From Rhodococcus sp. Z13 (GTDB taxonomy: Bacteria > Actinomycetota > Actinomycetes > Mycobacteriales > Mycobacteriaceae): DNA of 64,000 nucleotides. The stretch's first letter is position 1, and every line of letters begins with the position of its first letter. The DNA lies in assembly GCF_025837095.1 (NCBI RefSeq), contig NZ_CP107551.1:744001-808000 (forward strand), given 5' to 3'. This document shows positions 9,105 to 16,805 of the stretch, in pieces. The position numbers were made by a program, and so were the translations under genes. The notes under the pieces are model-generated. The model had not been told where the DNA came from. It was given only the letters and a program-made list of their open reading frames with translations, and made no database searches.

Positions 9105-10025
9105 TCAGCGGGGTCCTGGTGTGCTGTCACTCCATGCTGCCAGGTTTCGTCGGCTCACGAAGCGAGTCCGCAGACCCGAGATGGGATCGTCGAACTCCAC
9201 GGACCGGGCGAGAAGCTGCAACGGATTCGAATAATCCTGTGGCCCAACCTCGTACACCTTCGGATAGAAGTTGTCGCCGAGGAGGGGGATTCCCAGCGAG
9301 TTCATGTGCACGCGGAGCTGATGGGTCCGGCCGGTCTCCGGGCGCAATCGGTACCGGGCGAGGTCCCCGGCGGTGCCGAGGAGCTCGATGCGGGTCACGG
9401 CGTTGACGGGGCCCTCCACCTCGCGGGCCTGCAGCACCCCGCGTTCCTTGACGATGCGGCTGCGCACCTCGAGCGGGAAGGAGAGATGGGGCGCGGCGGG
9501 GGCCACGGCCTCGTACTCCTTCTCGACCAGCCGCCGGTCGAACAGCATCTGGTAGTCGCGCCGGGCCTCCTTCCGGACGGTGAACACCAGGACCCCGGCG
9601 GTGAGCCGGTCGAGCCGGTGCGCCGGCGACAGCTCCGGCAGGTCCAGTTCCCGCCGCAGGCGCACGAGTGCGGTCTCGGCCACCCACGAGCCGCGCGGCG
9701 TGGTCGCGAGGAAATGGGGTTTGTCGACCACGAGCAGGGTGTCGTCGCGATGGAGGATGTCGATCTCGAAGGGCACCCGGGTCTCGACCGGCGGGTCTCG
9801 GTAGAGATACACGAAGCCGCGCGGGAGGTAGGGCGTGGACGGGGAGATCACGGTTCCGTCGTGCATGACCACTTCGCCCCGTTCGACCTTTTCCGCGATG
9901 CGGACGGCGTCGTCCGGGAACCGGGCGAGGAGGAACTCCGAAACCGTATCCCAGCAGGCGTTCTCCGGGAGGCGGAGGCGCGTGGGATTGAGTCCGTCGC
10001 GGACGGGGAGCGGGGCGTCGGGCAC
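9105..10025 (-). CDS. RluA-family RNA pseudouridine synthase
   Basis: 306-aa protein that should isomerise uridine in rRNA or tRNA. The catalytic aspartate lies in HRLDRLTAGVLVF, the family signature; VVDKPHFLATTP and the RPETGRTHQLRVHMNSLGIPLLGD block (RluA motif III) are both present. A short N-terminal S4-like segment (VSEFLLARF...KVERGEVVMHDG) precedes the catalytic core. The GTG start lacks a strong ribosome site. Which nucleotide is modified is unknown. Confidence 0.88.
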   Translation of the reverse strand: MPDAPLPVRDGLNPTRLRLPENACWDTVSEFLLARFPDDAVRIAEKVERGEVVMHDGTVISPSTPYLPRGFVYLYRDPPVETRVPFEIDILHRDDTLLVVDKPHFLATTPRGSWVAETALVRLRRELDLPELSPAHRLDRLTAGVLVFTVRKEARRDYQMLFDRRLVEKEYEAVAPAAPHLSFPLEVRSRIVKERGVLQAREVEGPVNAVTRIELLGTAGDLARYRLRPETGRTHQLRVHMNSLGIPLLGDNFYPKVYEVGPQDYSNPLQLLARSVEFDDPISGLRTRFVSRRNLAAWSDSTPGPR

Positions 10026-10171
10026 GGCTCGTACGGTAGCCGCCGGTCCCGTGAAGCATTTCCCCGGCTTTTCACGATAACGATTGTGTGCAAGCCTTCA
10101 GGAGGTTTCCGTCACACGGATAACCTGGGGCGGAAGTGACGAATGATGTTCGAGTTGCAGGGGAGCATGGA

Positions 10172-11167
10172 GTGACGACGTCGGTACGAACCCGAACACG
10201 TCCGAGGGGGGCGCGCACTCTCGTGCGGCTGTTGGTGGCGGCACTGGTGCTGCCGCTGGCGCTGGTGTTCACCGGTCTCGGTGCGGGCACGGCGTCGGCC
10301 GATCCGTACAGCCGGCTGCGTGAGGACTGGGTTCCCGCGCCCGGCGGTGTCGGAGCGATCAAGGTACGCATCTGGCTGGCGAACAACGGCAGCAACAAGG
10401 CCGTCTATCTGCTCGACGGCCTGCGGGCCACCGACGACGTCAGTGGCTGGGAGCACGAGACCAACGCGGCCTGGCTGTCCGATCACGGCGTGAACGTGAT
10501 CATGCCGGTGGGCGGGCAGTCCAGCTTCTATGCCGACTGGTACGCCCCGAGCAACTTCAACGGACAGCCCTACACCTACAAGTGGGAGTCCTTCCTCACG
10601 CAGAACCTGCCCGATCATCTGGCGCGCACCTACGGCATCGACCGCAGCAGCAACGCCGTGGTGGGTCTGTCGATGGGCGGCAACGCGGCGCTGATCCTCG
10701 CCGCCTACCACCGCGACCAGTTCCGGTTCGCCGGGTCGCTGTCGGGTTACCTGAACCTCTCCGCCCCGGGCATGCGGGAGGCCATCCGTCTCGCGATGCT
10801 CGACGCCGGTGGCTACAACGCCGACGCCATGTGGGGTCCGCCCTGGGATCCGGCCTGGCTGCGCCACGACCCGTTCGTCGCGGCCCCGCAGATGCGCGGT
10901 CTGCCGATGTGGATCTCCTCGGCCAGCGGCCTGCCCGGCCAGTACGACCGGCCCGACTCGCTGATCGGCAGCTTCAACACCGGCAGCGCCATGGGACTCG
11001 AGACCCTCGCCCGCGTGCAGAACCGCGCGTTCCAGATCCGCCTGCTGTCCCTGGGGATCGACACCGCGCACTTCTCGTACCCGATCGCCGGCACCCACTC
11101 GTGGGGTTACTGGCAGGACGAGTTGTGGGCGATGCTCCCGATGCTCAAGGCCTCCATTGGCGCCTGA
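10172..11167 (+). CDS. Secreted mycolyltransferase / antigen 85-type esterase
   Basis: 331-aa alpha/beta-hydrolase of the antigen-85 family, which transfers mycoloyl groups between trehalose mycolates and arabinogalactan outside the membrane. An N-terminal signal peptide (basic start, hydrophobic residues 18-38) ends at ASA after residue 43. The nucleophile is S167 in GLSMGGN and the candidate catalytic His is H309 in AGTHSW. The GTG at 10172 is chosen from GGGGAG 6 nt upstream. The following SDR gene begins 11 bp before its stop. It implies a mycolic-acid cell envelope. Confidence 0.88.
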   Translation: MTTSVRTRTRPRGARTLVRLLVAALVLPLALVFTGLGAGTASADPYSRLREDWVPAPGGVGAIKVRIWLANNGSNKAVYLLDGLRATDDVSGWEHETNAAWLSDHGVNVIMPVGGQSSFYADWYAPSNFNGQPYTYKWESFLTQNLPDHLARTYGIDRSSNAVVGLSMGGNAALILAAYHRDQFRFAGSLSGYLNLSAPGMREAIRLAMLDAGGYNADAMWGPPWDPAWLRHDPFVAAPQMRGLPMWISSASGLPGQYDRPDSLIGSFNTGSAMGLETLARVQNRAFQIRLLSLGIDTAHFSYPIAGTHSWGYWQDELWAMLPMLKASIGA

Positions 11168-12023
11168 GGCCACCACGCCGCTGAACGGCCACACCGTCGT
11201 CGTGACGGGAGCCACCAGTGGCGTGGGGGAAGCAACGGCACGTGCTCTCGGCGCCGCCGGAGCCCACGTCGTCCTCGCCGGACGCAACGTCGACAAGGGC
11301 CGCCGCATCGCGGAGGAGATCGGTCCACGGGCCGAGACGAAGGCCCTCGACCTCGCCGACCTGAAGTCCGTCCGCGCCTTCGCGGAGTCCTTCACGGACC
11401 GGCGGATCGACGTGCTCGTCAACAACGCCGGCGTCATGGCCGTCCCGCTGCGGCGTACCGCGGACGGGTTCGAGATGCAGATGGGCACGAACCATCTCGG
11501 GCACTTCGCCCTGACGGGTCTGCTCCTGCCGAGGATCACCGGGCGTGTCGTCACGGTGTCCAGTGCTGCGCACCTGATCGGCCGGCTCGACCTCGACGAC
11601 CTGAACTGGGAGCAGCGCCGCTACAGCCGGGCCGCGGGCTACGCCCAGTCGAAGCTCGCGAACCTGCTGTTCAGTCTCGAACTGGAACGCCGGCTGGCTG
11701 CGGCCCGCTCACCGCTGCGGGCCGTCGCCGCCCATCCGGGCTACGCGGCGACCGAGGTGGGCAGCCACACCGGGACGTGGTTCGACCGGCTGTTCGGCTT
11801 CGGCAAGCGGATCCTGCAGCGCACCCCAGACCAGGGTGCGGAATCCGTCGTGCTCGCCGCCTCGGATCCGACCCTCTCGGGCGGATACGTCGGGCCCCGG
11901 TTCCTGCTGTACGGCCCGCCCGGCGTCGCCCGCGTGGGGCGCCGCGCCCGCGACCGCGAGACCGCGGCGCGGCTGTGGGAGCTGTCAGAGAAGCTCACCG
12001 GAGTGCACTTCGACATCCGCTGA
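11157..12023 (+). CDS. Short-chain dehydrogenase/reductase (retinol-dehydrogenase-like)
   Basis: 288-aa NAD(P)-dependent oxidoreductase with TGATSGVG (17-24), NNAG (89-92) and the catalytic S/Y162-x3-K166 set (YAQSK). A TTG start inside the end of the mycolyltransferase gene is the best candidate, suggesting translational coupling. It is strongly similar along its whole length to the SDR at 15911, including the shared VNNAGVMAVPLRRTADGFEMQ block, so the two are paralogues flanking the hydantoin cluster. Substrate unknown. A duplicated palindrome overlaps its stop codon. Confidence 0.85.
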   Translation: MAPEATTPLNGHTVVVTGATSGVGEATARALGAAGAHVVLAGRNVDKGRRIAEEIGPRAETKALDLADLKSVRAFAESFTDRRIDVLVNNAGVMAVPLRRTADGFEMQMGTNHLGHFALTGLLLPRITGRVVTVSSAAHLIGRLDLDDLNWEQRRYSRAAGYAQSKLANLLFSLELERRLAAARSPLRAVAAHPGYAATEVGSHTGTWFDRLFGFGKRILQRTPDQGAESVVLAASDPTLSGGYVGPRFLLYGPPGVARVGRRARDRETAARLWELSEKLTGVHFDIR

Positions 12024-12063
12024 GCGGATGTCGGTGGTGACGGACATCCGCTGAGCGGATGTC
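12012..12063. repeat. Duplicated perfect palindrome at the SDR stop codon
   Basis: Two copies of a 21-bp dyad (arms GACATCCGCT and AGCGGATGTC around one base) at 12012-12032 and 12043-12063, start-to-start distance 31 bp. The first copy contains the TGA stop of the SDR gene. The spacing, near three helical turns, would suit cooperative protein binding; as RNA each could form a hairpin. The function is undetermined. Confidence 0.8.
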
Positions 12064-12094
12064 GGTCGCGGCAGGGATCCGCCGATACGGATCT

Positions 12095-12127
12095 CCGATG
12101 CGCCGGTCAGCGCGACCGGCGCATCGG
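12095..12127. terminator. Strong hairpin at the 3' end of the GNAT gene
   Basis: A perfect 14-bp stem (arms CCGATGCGCCGGTC / GACCGGCGCATCGG) with a 5-nt loop. It includes the last codons and stop of the minus-strand acetyltransferase. Placed between converging genes, it is probably a terminator for both, although it lacks a T-run. Confidence 0.6.
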
Positions 12128-12541
12128 CACGTGGTCGATACCGGCCTCGATGTAGTTCGGGCCGGTCCGCACGAAACCGAAACGGGCGTACCAGTTCTCC
12201 AGATGGGCCTGGGCGGAGATGTCGACGATGCCCGGGCAGGTCGCCAGCGCCGCCTCGAGCAGCTCACCGGCCAGGCCGCGTCCGCGGGTGTGGCGGGCCG
12301 TGGCGACGCGGCCGATGTGCGCGATGTCCTCGCTGTCGTGGAGCACCCGCAGGGTCGCGAGGACCTCGTCGCCCTCCTGCGTCCAGAACAGTTCCGTGGT
12401 CGGTTCGAGATCGCGGCCGTCGAGCTCCGGTTCGCAGGTGATGCCCTGCTCGTGGACGAACACGTCGGTGCGCAGCGCGACGATCCGGTAGAGGCTCTCG
12501 GGGTCGATCTTCCTCAGCGGTGCGTGATGAACGGACGGCAC
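12107..12541 (-). CDS. GNAT-family N-acetyltransferase (ElaA-like)
   Basis: 144-aa acetyl-CoA-dependent acyltransferase. The ElaA features VALRTDVFVHEQG and ELDGRDLEPTTE are followed by the acetyl-CoA loop RHTRGRGLAGELL (R-x2-G-x-G/A) and the NWYARFGFVRTG end block. The GTG start lies a few bases after a TAGGAT -10-like hexamer and has no ribosome site, so translation is probably leaderless. Its substrate is unknown. Confidence 0.82.
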   Translation of the reverse strand: MPSVHHAPLRKIDPESLYRIVALRTDVFVHEQGITCEPELDGRDLEPTTELFWTQEGDEVLATLRVLHDSEDIAHIGRVATARHTRGRGLAGELLEAALATCPGIVDISAQAHLENWYARFGFVRTGPNYIEAGIDHVPMRRSR

Positions 12542-12562
12542 CCGTCCGATCCTAGGGGGAGC

Positions 12563-13297
12563 TCACCCCTCTGTGGTGAACCCTTCGAGCAGACCCGAAT
12601 ACCGCTTCGGCGGGGGCGGGGCGAACTCGCCGCGCTTTCCGGTCGCCAGGCCCATCGTCACCATCGACTGCACGGTCAGTGTCGCGGCCGCGACCCCGTC
12701 GACCACCGGCACGCCGATCTCGGCGGAGATCTGCGCACACAGATCGGCCATGCCGGCGCAGCCGAGGACGATCACGTCGGAGCCGTCCGCGTACAGCGCG
12801 TCGAGGCACGCCTCGGTGACGATCTTGCGGGCGTCGGGGTCGTTGTCGAGGGCCAGCACCGGCAGGTCGCAGGCGTGCACGCCCCGGCATGCGTCGCGCA
12901 TGCCGTAGCGGTGGGCCAGCTCCCAGGCGCGGCCCGTCGTGCGGGCCAGGGTGGTGACGACGGAGAAGCTGCGGCCCAGCATGCTCGCGGTGTGCATCGC
13001 CGCCTCGGCGATCCCCACCACCGGTCCGCTCGCGACCTCGCGGGCTGCGTCCAGCCCCGGATCTCCGAAGCACGCGATCACGTAGCCGTCGGCGCCCTCG
13101 CGTTCTCCCTTCGCGATCTCGGTGAGGATGCCCGGGACGGCGAGCGACTCGTCGTAGTGGCTCTCGATGGACGGTGGTCCCATCGACGGGCTGACCGCCT
13201 CGACACGTGTGCCCGGGCCGGCGACGGCCCGGGCACACGCCTCGATCGTGGCGGTCATCGACCACGTGGTGTTCGGGTTGACGACCTTGACGAACAT
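12563..13297 (-). CDS. Aspartate/glutamate/hydantoin racemase family protein
   Basis: 244-aa cofactor-independent racemase with the paired catalytic cysteines C76 (ACFGDPG) and C180 (LGCAGMAD). NPNTTWSMT at the N-terminus is typical of hydantoin racemases, which interconvert D- and L-5-substituted hydantoins so a stereospecific hydantoinase can use both. It begins 6 bp after the NCS1 permease stop, so both are one operon under the GntR gene upstream. No hydantoinase or carbamoylase is present here, so allantoin racemase is an alternative assignment. Confidence 0.83.
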   Translation of the reverse strand: MFVKVVNPNTTWSMTATIEACARAVAGPGTRVEAVSPSMGPPSIESHYDESLAVPGILTEIAKGEREGADGYVIACFGDPGLDAAREVASGPVVGIAEAAMHTASMLGRSFSVVTTLARTTGRAWELAHRYGMRDACRGVHACDLPVLALDNDPDARKIVTEACLDALYADGSDVIVLGCAGMADLCAQISAEIGVPVVDGVAAATLTVQSMVTMGLATGKRGEFAPPPPKRYSGLLEGFTTEG

Positions 13298-13303
13298 GGA
13301 GGA

Positions 13304-14821
13304 TCAGGCTGCTTCCTGTGCGACGGGATCGGGGAGACGGACCGCGAGGCGCGTACGCGTCGCGAGCACGAAGTAGGTGAGGAATCCGAGACCGCACCCG
13401 ATGAACCAGCTGTACTGGGCAGCGGTGTGCATGCCGGGGGCGTTGTTGAACAGCACCGGGACCACCGCCACGGCGGCACCGACGACCGTTGCGATCACCG
13501 CGGCGGGGTTGTATCCCTTGCGGTACCAGTAGGTGCCCTTCTCCGACATGGTGAACAGGTCGTCGACGATCACCTTCTGCTTGCGCACCAGGTAGTAGTC
13601 GGCGATGAGGATGCCGAACAGCGGGCCGATGAACGCGCCGAGCGTCTCGAGCGTGTAGTGGATGACGTCGGGGTTGTTGTACAGATTCCACGGAGTGATG
13701 AGCACCGAACCGACGGCCGCGATCATGCCGCCCATCCGCCAGCTGATCCGCTGCGGGCTGACGTTGGAGAAGTCGAAGGCGGGCGAGATGAAGTTGGCGA
13801 CGATGTTGATGCCGATGGTGGCGATCGCGAAGGTCAGCGCGCCGAGGACGATGGCGAAGGTGGAGTCGATGCGGGCGACCGTCTCGACCGGATCGGTGAT
13901 CAGCTCACCGTAGACCGGCATGGTCAGCGAGGCGGTGACCACGACGAGCAGGGAGAACACCAGGAAGTTGACGGGCAGCCCGAGGAAGTTGCCCTGCTTC
14001 ACCGCCGCGTACGTCCGTCCGTAGCGGGAGAAGTCGCCGAAGTTGAGCATGGGGCCGGAGAAGTACGACACGACCAGCGCGATGGCGCCGAGCATGACGG
14101 GCACCGAGGCCCAGCCGGTGTGGGTGACGGCACCGAGGTTCAGGTCGATCGCGCCCCAGCCGGCCTTCGAGATCAGGTAGCCGCACAGCAGGAACATCAC
14201 GACGTAGACGGCGGGACCGCAGAAGTCGATGAAGCGCCGGATCGACTCCATGCCGCGCCAGAAGACACAGGCCTGCAGCACCCACAGGGTCAGGAAGCTG
14301 ACCCAGCCGAGCGCGGACAGCCCGGCGAAACCGTAGTCCTCGACCACCGCGTAGGGAGCGAGCGAGGGGAACAGCTTGATCAGGACGACGTCCAGGGCCG
14401 CGGAGGCGAGGAAGGTCTGGATCCCGTACCAGGCCACCGCGATCAGGCCGCGGATGATCGCCGGGATGTTCGCGCCCAGGACACCGAACACGCTGCGGCA
14501 GATCACCGGATAGGGGACACCCGTGACCTGGCTCGGCTTCGCGACGAGATTGCAGAAGAAGTAGACGATGGTGATGCCCACGAGCAGGGCCACGAGCACC
14601 TGCCAGCTCGCCAGGCCCAGCGCGAACAGGCTGCCGGCCGTGACGTATCCGCCGACGCTGTGCACGTCGGACATCCAGAACGCGAAGATGTTGTACGACC
14701 CCCACCGCTGGTTCTTCAGCGGGGCGAGGTCCTCGTTGGTCAGTCGCGGGTCGTACGCGGCTGCGGCCGGAGGTGGTGCGACGGGGACGCTACCGGCGCT
14801 CGGTGTCAGCACTTCGGTCAT
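13304..14821 (-). CDS. NCS1-family permease (hydantoin/allantoin/nucleobase transporter, Mhp1-like)
   Basis: 505-aa membrane transporter with about 12 hydrophobic segments. NCS1 features are visible: the LKNQRWGSYNIFAFWMSD entry of helix 1, the Trp-containing AVAWYGIQTF of helix 3, and GDFSRYGRTY and ITPWNLYNNP later. The family imports hydantoins, allantoin, uracil or cytosine with sodium or protons; pairing with a hydantoin racemase favours hydantoins. The ATG is preceded by CAGGAG at 6 nt. The racemase follows by 6 bp. Confidence 0.88.
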   Translation of the reverse strand: MTEVLTPSAGSVPVAPPPAAAAYDPRLTNEDLAPLKNQRWGSYNIFAFWMSDVHSVGGYVTAGSLFALGLASWQVLVALLVGITIVYFFCNLVAKPSQVTGVPYPVICRSVFGVLGANIPAIIRGLIAVAWYGIQTFLASAALDVVLIKLFPSLAPYAVVEDYGFAGLSALGWVSFLTLWVLQACVFWRGMESIRRFIDFCGPAVYVVMFLLCGYLISKAGWGAIDLNLGAVTHTGWASVPVMLGAIALVVSYFSGPMLNFGDFSRYGRTYAAVKQGNFLGLPVNFLVFSLLVVVTASLTMPVYGELITDPVETVARIDSTFAIVLGALTFAIATIGINIVANFISPAFDFSNVSPQRISWRMGGMIAAVGSVLITPWNLYNNPDVIHYTLETLGAFIGPLFGILIADYYLVRKQKVIVDDLFTMSEKGTYWYRKGYNPAAVIATVVGAAVAVVPVLFNNAPGMHTAAQYSWFIGCGLGFLTYFVLATRTRLAVRLPDPVAQEAA

Positions 14822-14956
14822 GCCTGCTCCTGTGCGAAGGGGAGCCGCCCGGATCCCGTGGGAGGAGAGGGGCGGAATCGAATCGATCGACGGAAGATCA
14901 ACGGCGATGGTGAATTCCGATGCATCGAACGCTATCGGGGCGATATTGCCGGAGAG

Positions 14957-15703
14957 TTACCCGAACTGTATATCTTCCGGCCGGAGCGGGTCGTCCTCGT
15001 CGGCGGCCAACAATCCCGCCTCGACGGAGAGACCGGCGATGGCCTCGTCGAGCCGCCGGTTGTGGTGTTCGGACGCCGCGAGCAGCGCCTCGGTGTCGCG
15101 CGCGAGGAAGGCCTCGAGCATGACCTCGTGCTCGTGGTGCAACTCGGCCCGTTCGGCGTCGCCGACGTGCACCATGGGCTGGACCGGCTCGGTCATGTTC
15201 CAGGTGTAGTCGAGCATGTGCAGCAGACGGTGCATCCGCGACGGCCGGGTCAACGCCATGTGGAAGGTGCGGCTCTCCCGATGGTAAGTGAGCGAATCAC
15301 ATTCGAGCACCGCCTTTTCGAGGATCGCGTGGGTCTCGCGGACCCGCCGGTCGTCCTCCTCGGTGGCGTTGCGCACCGCCGCGGCGAGCGACGCGGACTC
15401 GAGTGTCTCGCGGACGAGATAGAGCTCGCGCAGTTCCGCGGCGGTCAGCTGGGCCACGGTGTACCCGTGGTTGCGGCGATGCGAGACCAGGCCCTCGCCG
15501 ATGAGGGTCTTGAGCGCCTCGCGCACGGGGATGCGGCTCACGCCGAACAGTTCGGCGATGTCCCCGACGGGGATCGGGGTGCCCGGTGGGGCGGCCCCGG
15601 AGAGGAAGGCACGCCGGAGCTCGTCGAGGATCGCGTCCTGCGGTCGTCCCGGCGCGTCCACGCGGAGCCGGTCGAGCAGGATCGATCTGCGACGTGGCGG
15701 CAC
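14957..15703 (-). CDS. GntR-family transcriptional regulator (FCD subfamily)
   Basis: 248-aa repressor-type protein: winged helix at about residues 18-85 (DELRRAFLSG, the FGVSRIPVREALKTLIGEGL recognition block, GYTV), then an all-helical FCD ligand domain with conserved Asp/His metal ligands (TYHRESRTFHMAL, HHEHEVMLEAF). It lies upstream of and in line with the permease-racemase pair, with a 135-bp gap that should hold the promoter, so it probably senses a hydantoin or its product. GTG start with AAGGAG at 8 nt. Confidence 0.87.
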   Translation of the reverse strand: MPPRRRSILLDRLRVDAPGRPQDAILDELRRAFLSGAAPPGTPIPVGDIAELFGVSRIPVREALKTLIGEGLVSHRRNHGYTVAQLTAAELRELYLVRETLESASLAAAVRNATEEDDRRVRETHAILEKAVLECDSLTYHRESRTFHMALTRPSRMHRLLHMLDYTWNMTEPVQPMVHVGDAERAELHHEHEVMLEAFLARDTEALLAASEHHNRRLDEAIAGLSVEAGLLAADEDDPLRPEDIQFG

Positions 15704-15896
15704 GCTCGCGCTCCTTTCCGTCCGTATGGGTCCCGGCTGTGGGGACCTCGCGACGTGGGGACCTCGCGCAGGTCACCCTGCCGACCTCGCGACGGTAGGG
15801 CGGCGATGTTACGTCCACGTCTCGGGTGCGTGACGGCGCGGAGTCGCGCATGACGGGCAATCCGGACAAGGCCTGTCGCGATGGCGCGGACGACCG

Positions 15897-15902
15897 TAGG
15901 GT
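15897..15902 (+). promoter_or_regulatory. Leaderless promoter -10 box of the second SDR
   Basis: TAGGGT lies 8 nt upstream of the ATG at 15911, so transcription should begin at or within a base or two of the start codon. CTGTCG about 18 bp further upstream is a weak -35. Confidence 0.6.
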
Positions 15903-15910
15903 GTCGAGAC

Positions 15911-16798
15911 ATGGGGTGGACTACGAAGGATGTTCCGGACCTCACGGGTCGCACCGCCGTGGTGACGGGGGCGAACAGCGGACTCGGCGCCGAGACGGCA
16001 CGCGCCCTGGCCCGCGCCGGTGCCACCGTCGTCCTCGCCTGTCGCGACGTCGCGAAGGGGCGGACCGTCGCCGGCGAACTCGGCGACCGGGCGCAGGTGC
16101 GCGCACTCGACCTCGCCGATCTGGCGTCCGTGCGGGCCTTCGCGGAGGGCGTGCGCGCCGAGCACGAACGCATCGACGTGCTCGTCAACAACGCCGGGGT
16201 CATGGCGGTACCACTGCGCCGCACCGCCGACGGGTTCGAGATGCAGATCGGCACCAACCATTTCGGGCACTTCGCGCTCACCGCGTTGCTGCTCGACCGC
16301 ATCACCGATCGGGTGGTCACGGTCAGCAGTGCGATGCACCGCATCGGGAGGATCGATCTCGACGACATCGACTGGGAACGCCGACGCTACGAGCGGTGGC
16401 TCGCCTACGGGCAGTCCAAGCTGGCGAACCTGCTCTTCGCGTACGAACTGCACCGGCGCCTCACCGCCGCAGGGTCGGACGTGAAATCCCTTGCTGCGCA
16501 CCCAGGTTTCTCGTCGACCAATCTGCAGTACCGCAGTGAGGCGTGGTACGGGAAGATCATGGAGCTCACCACACCGTTCCTCGGCCAGCCGCCGGATCAG
16601 GGTGCCCTGCCGTCGCTGTACGCCGCGACCGCGCCGGAGGCCGAATCGGGCGCCTTCTACGGCCCCGACGGGCCGTTCGAAATGCGCGGACACCCGAAGC
16701 GGGTGCAGTCCTCGGCCCGGTCGCGCGATCCGGAACTCGCCCGCCGGCTGTGGGAACTGTCCGAGCAGCTGTGCGGGGTGAGCTTCCCCGTCTCCTGA
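15911..16798 (+). CDS. Short-chain dehydrogenase/reductase, paralogue of the SDR at 11157
   Basis: 295-aa NAD(P)-dependent oxidoreductase with TGANSGLG near the N-terminus, NNAGVMAVPL, and the YGQSK active-site tetrad region. The whole protein aligns with the SDR at 11157 down to the C-terminal WELSE-(Q/K)L block. The start at 15911 is chosen from the leaderless -10 box. Similar actinobacterial proteins are annotated as retinol-dehydrogenase-like; no substrate is established. Confidence 0.85.
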   Translation: MGWTTKDVPDLTGRTAVVTGANSGLGAETARALARAGATVVLACRDVAKGRTVAGELGDRAQVRALDLADLASVRAFAEGVRAEHERIDVLVNNAGVMAVPLRRTADGFEMQIGTNHFGHFALTALLLDRITDRVVTVSSAMHRIGRIDLDDIDWERRRYERWLAYGQSKLANLLFAYELHRRLTAAGSDVKSLAAHPGFSSTNLQYRSEAWYGKIMELTTPFLGQPPDQGALPSLYAATAPEAESGAFYGPDGPFEMRGHPKRVQSSARSRDPELARRLWELSEQLCGVSFPVS

Positions 16799-16805
16799 GC
16801 CCGGA

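Noticed and set aside
14948-14981. Inverted repeat at the GntR stop codon as a terminator
   Set aside because: Stem is only six base pairs plus interrupted pairs; not distinguishable from chance in GC-rich DNA.
12059-15853. A 1264-codon open frame on the plus strand opposite the GNAT, hydantoin and GntR genes
   Set aside because: It is the antisense shadow of well-recognised minus-strand genes; its composition is the low-complexity Arg/Asp/Gly/Val type expected from GC-rich codon bias, with no motif.
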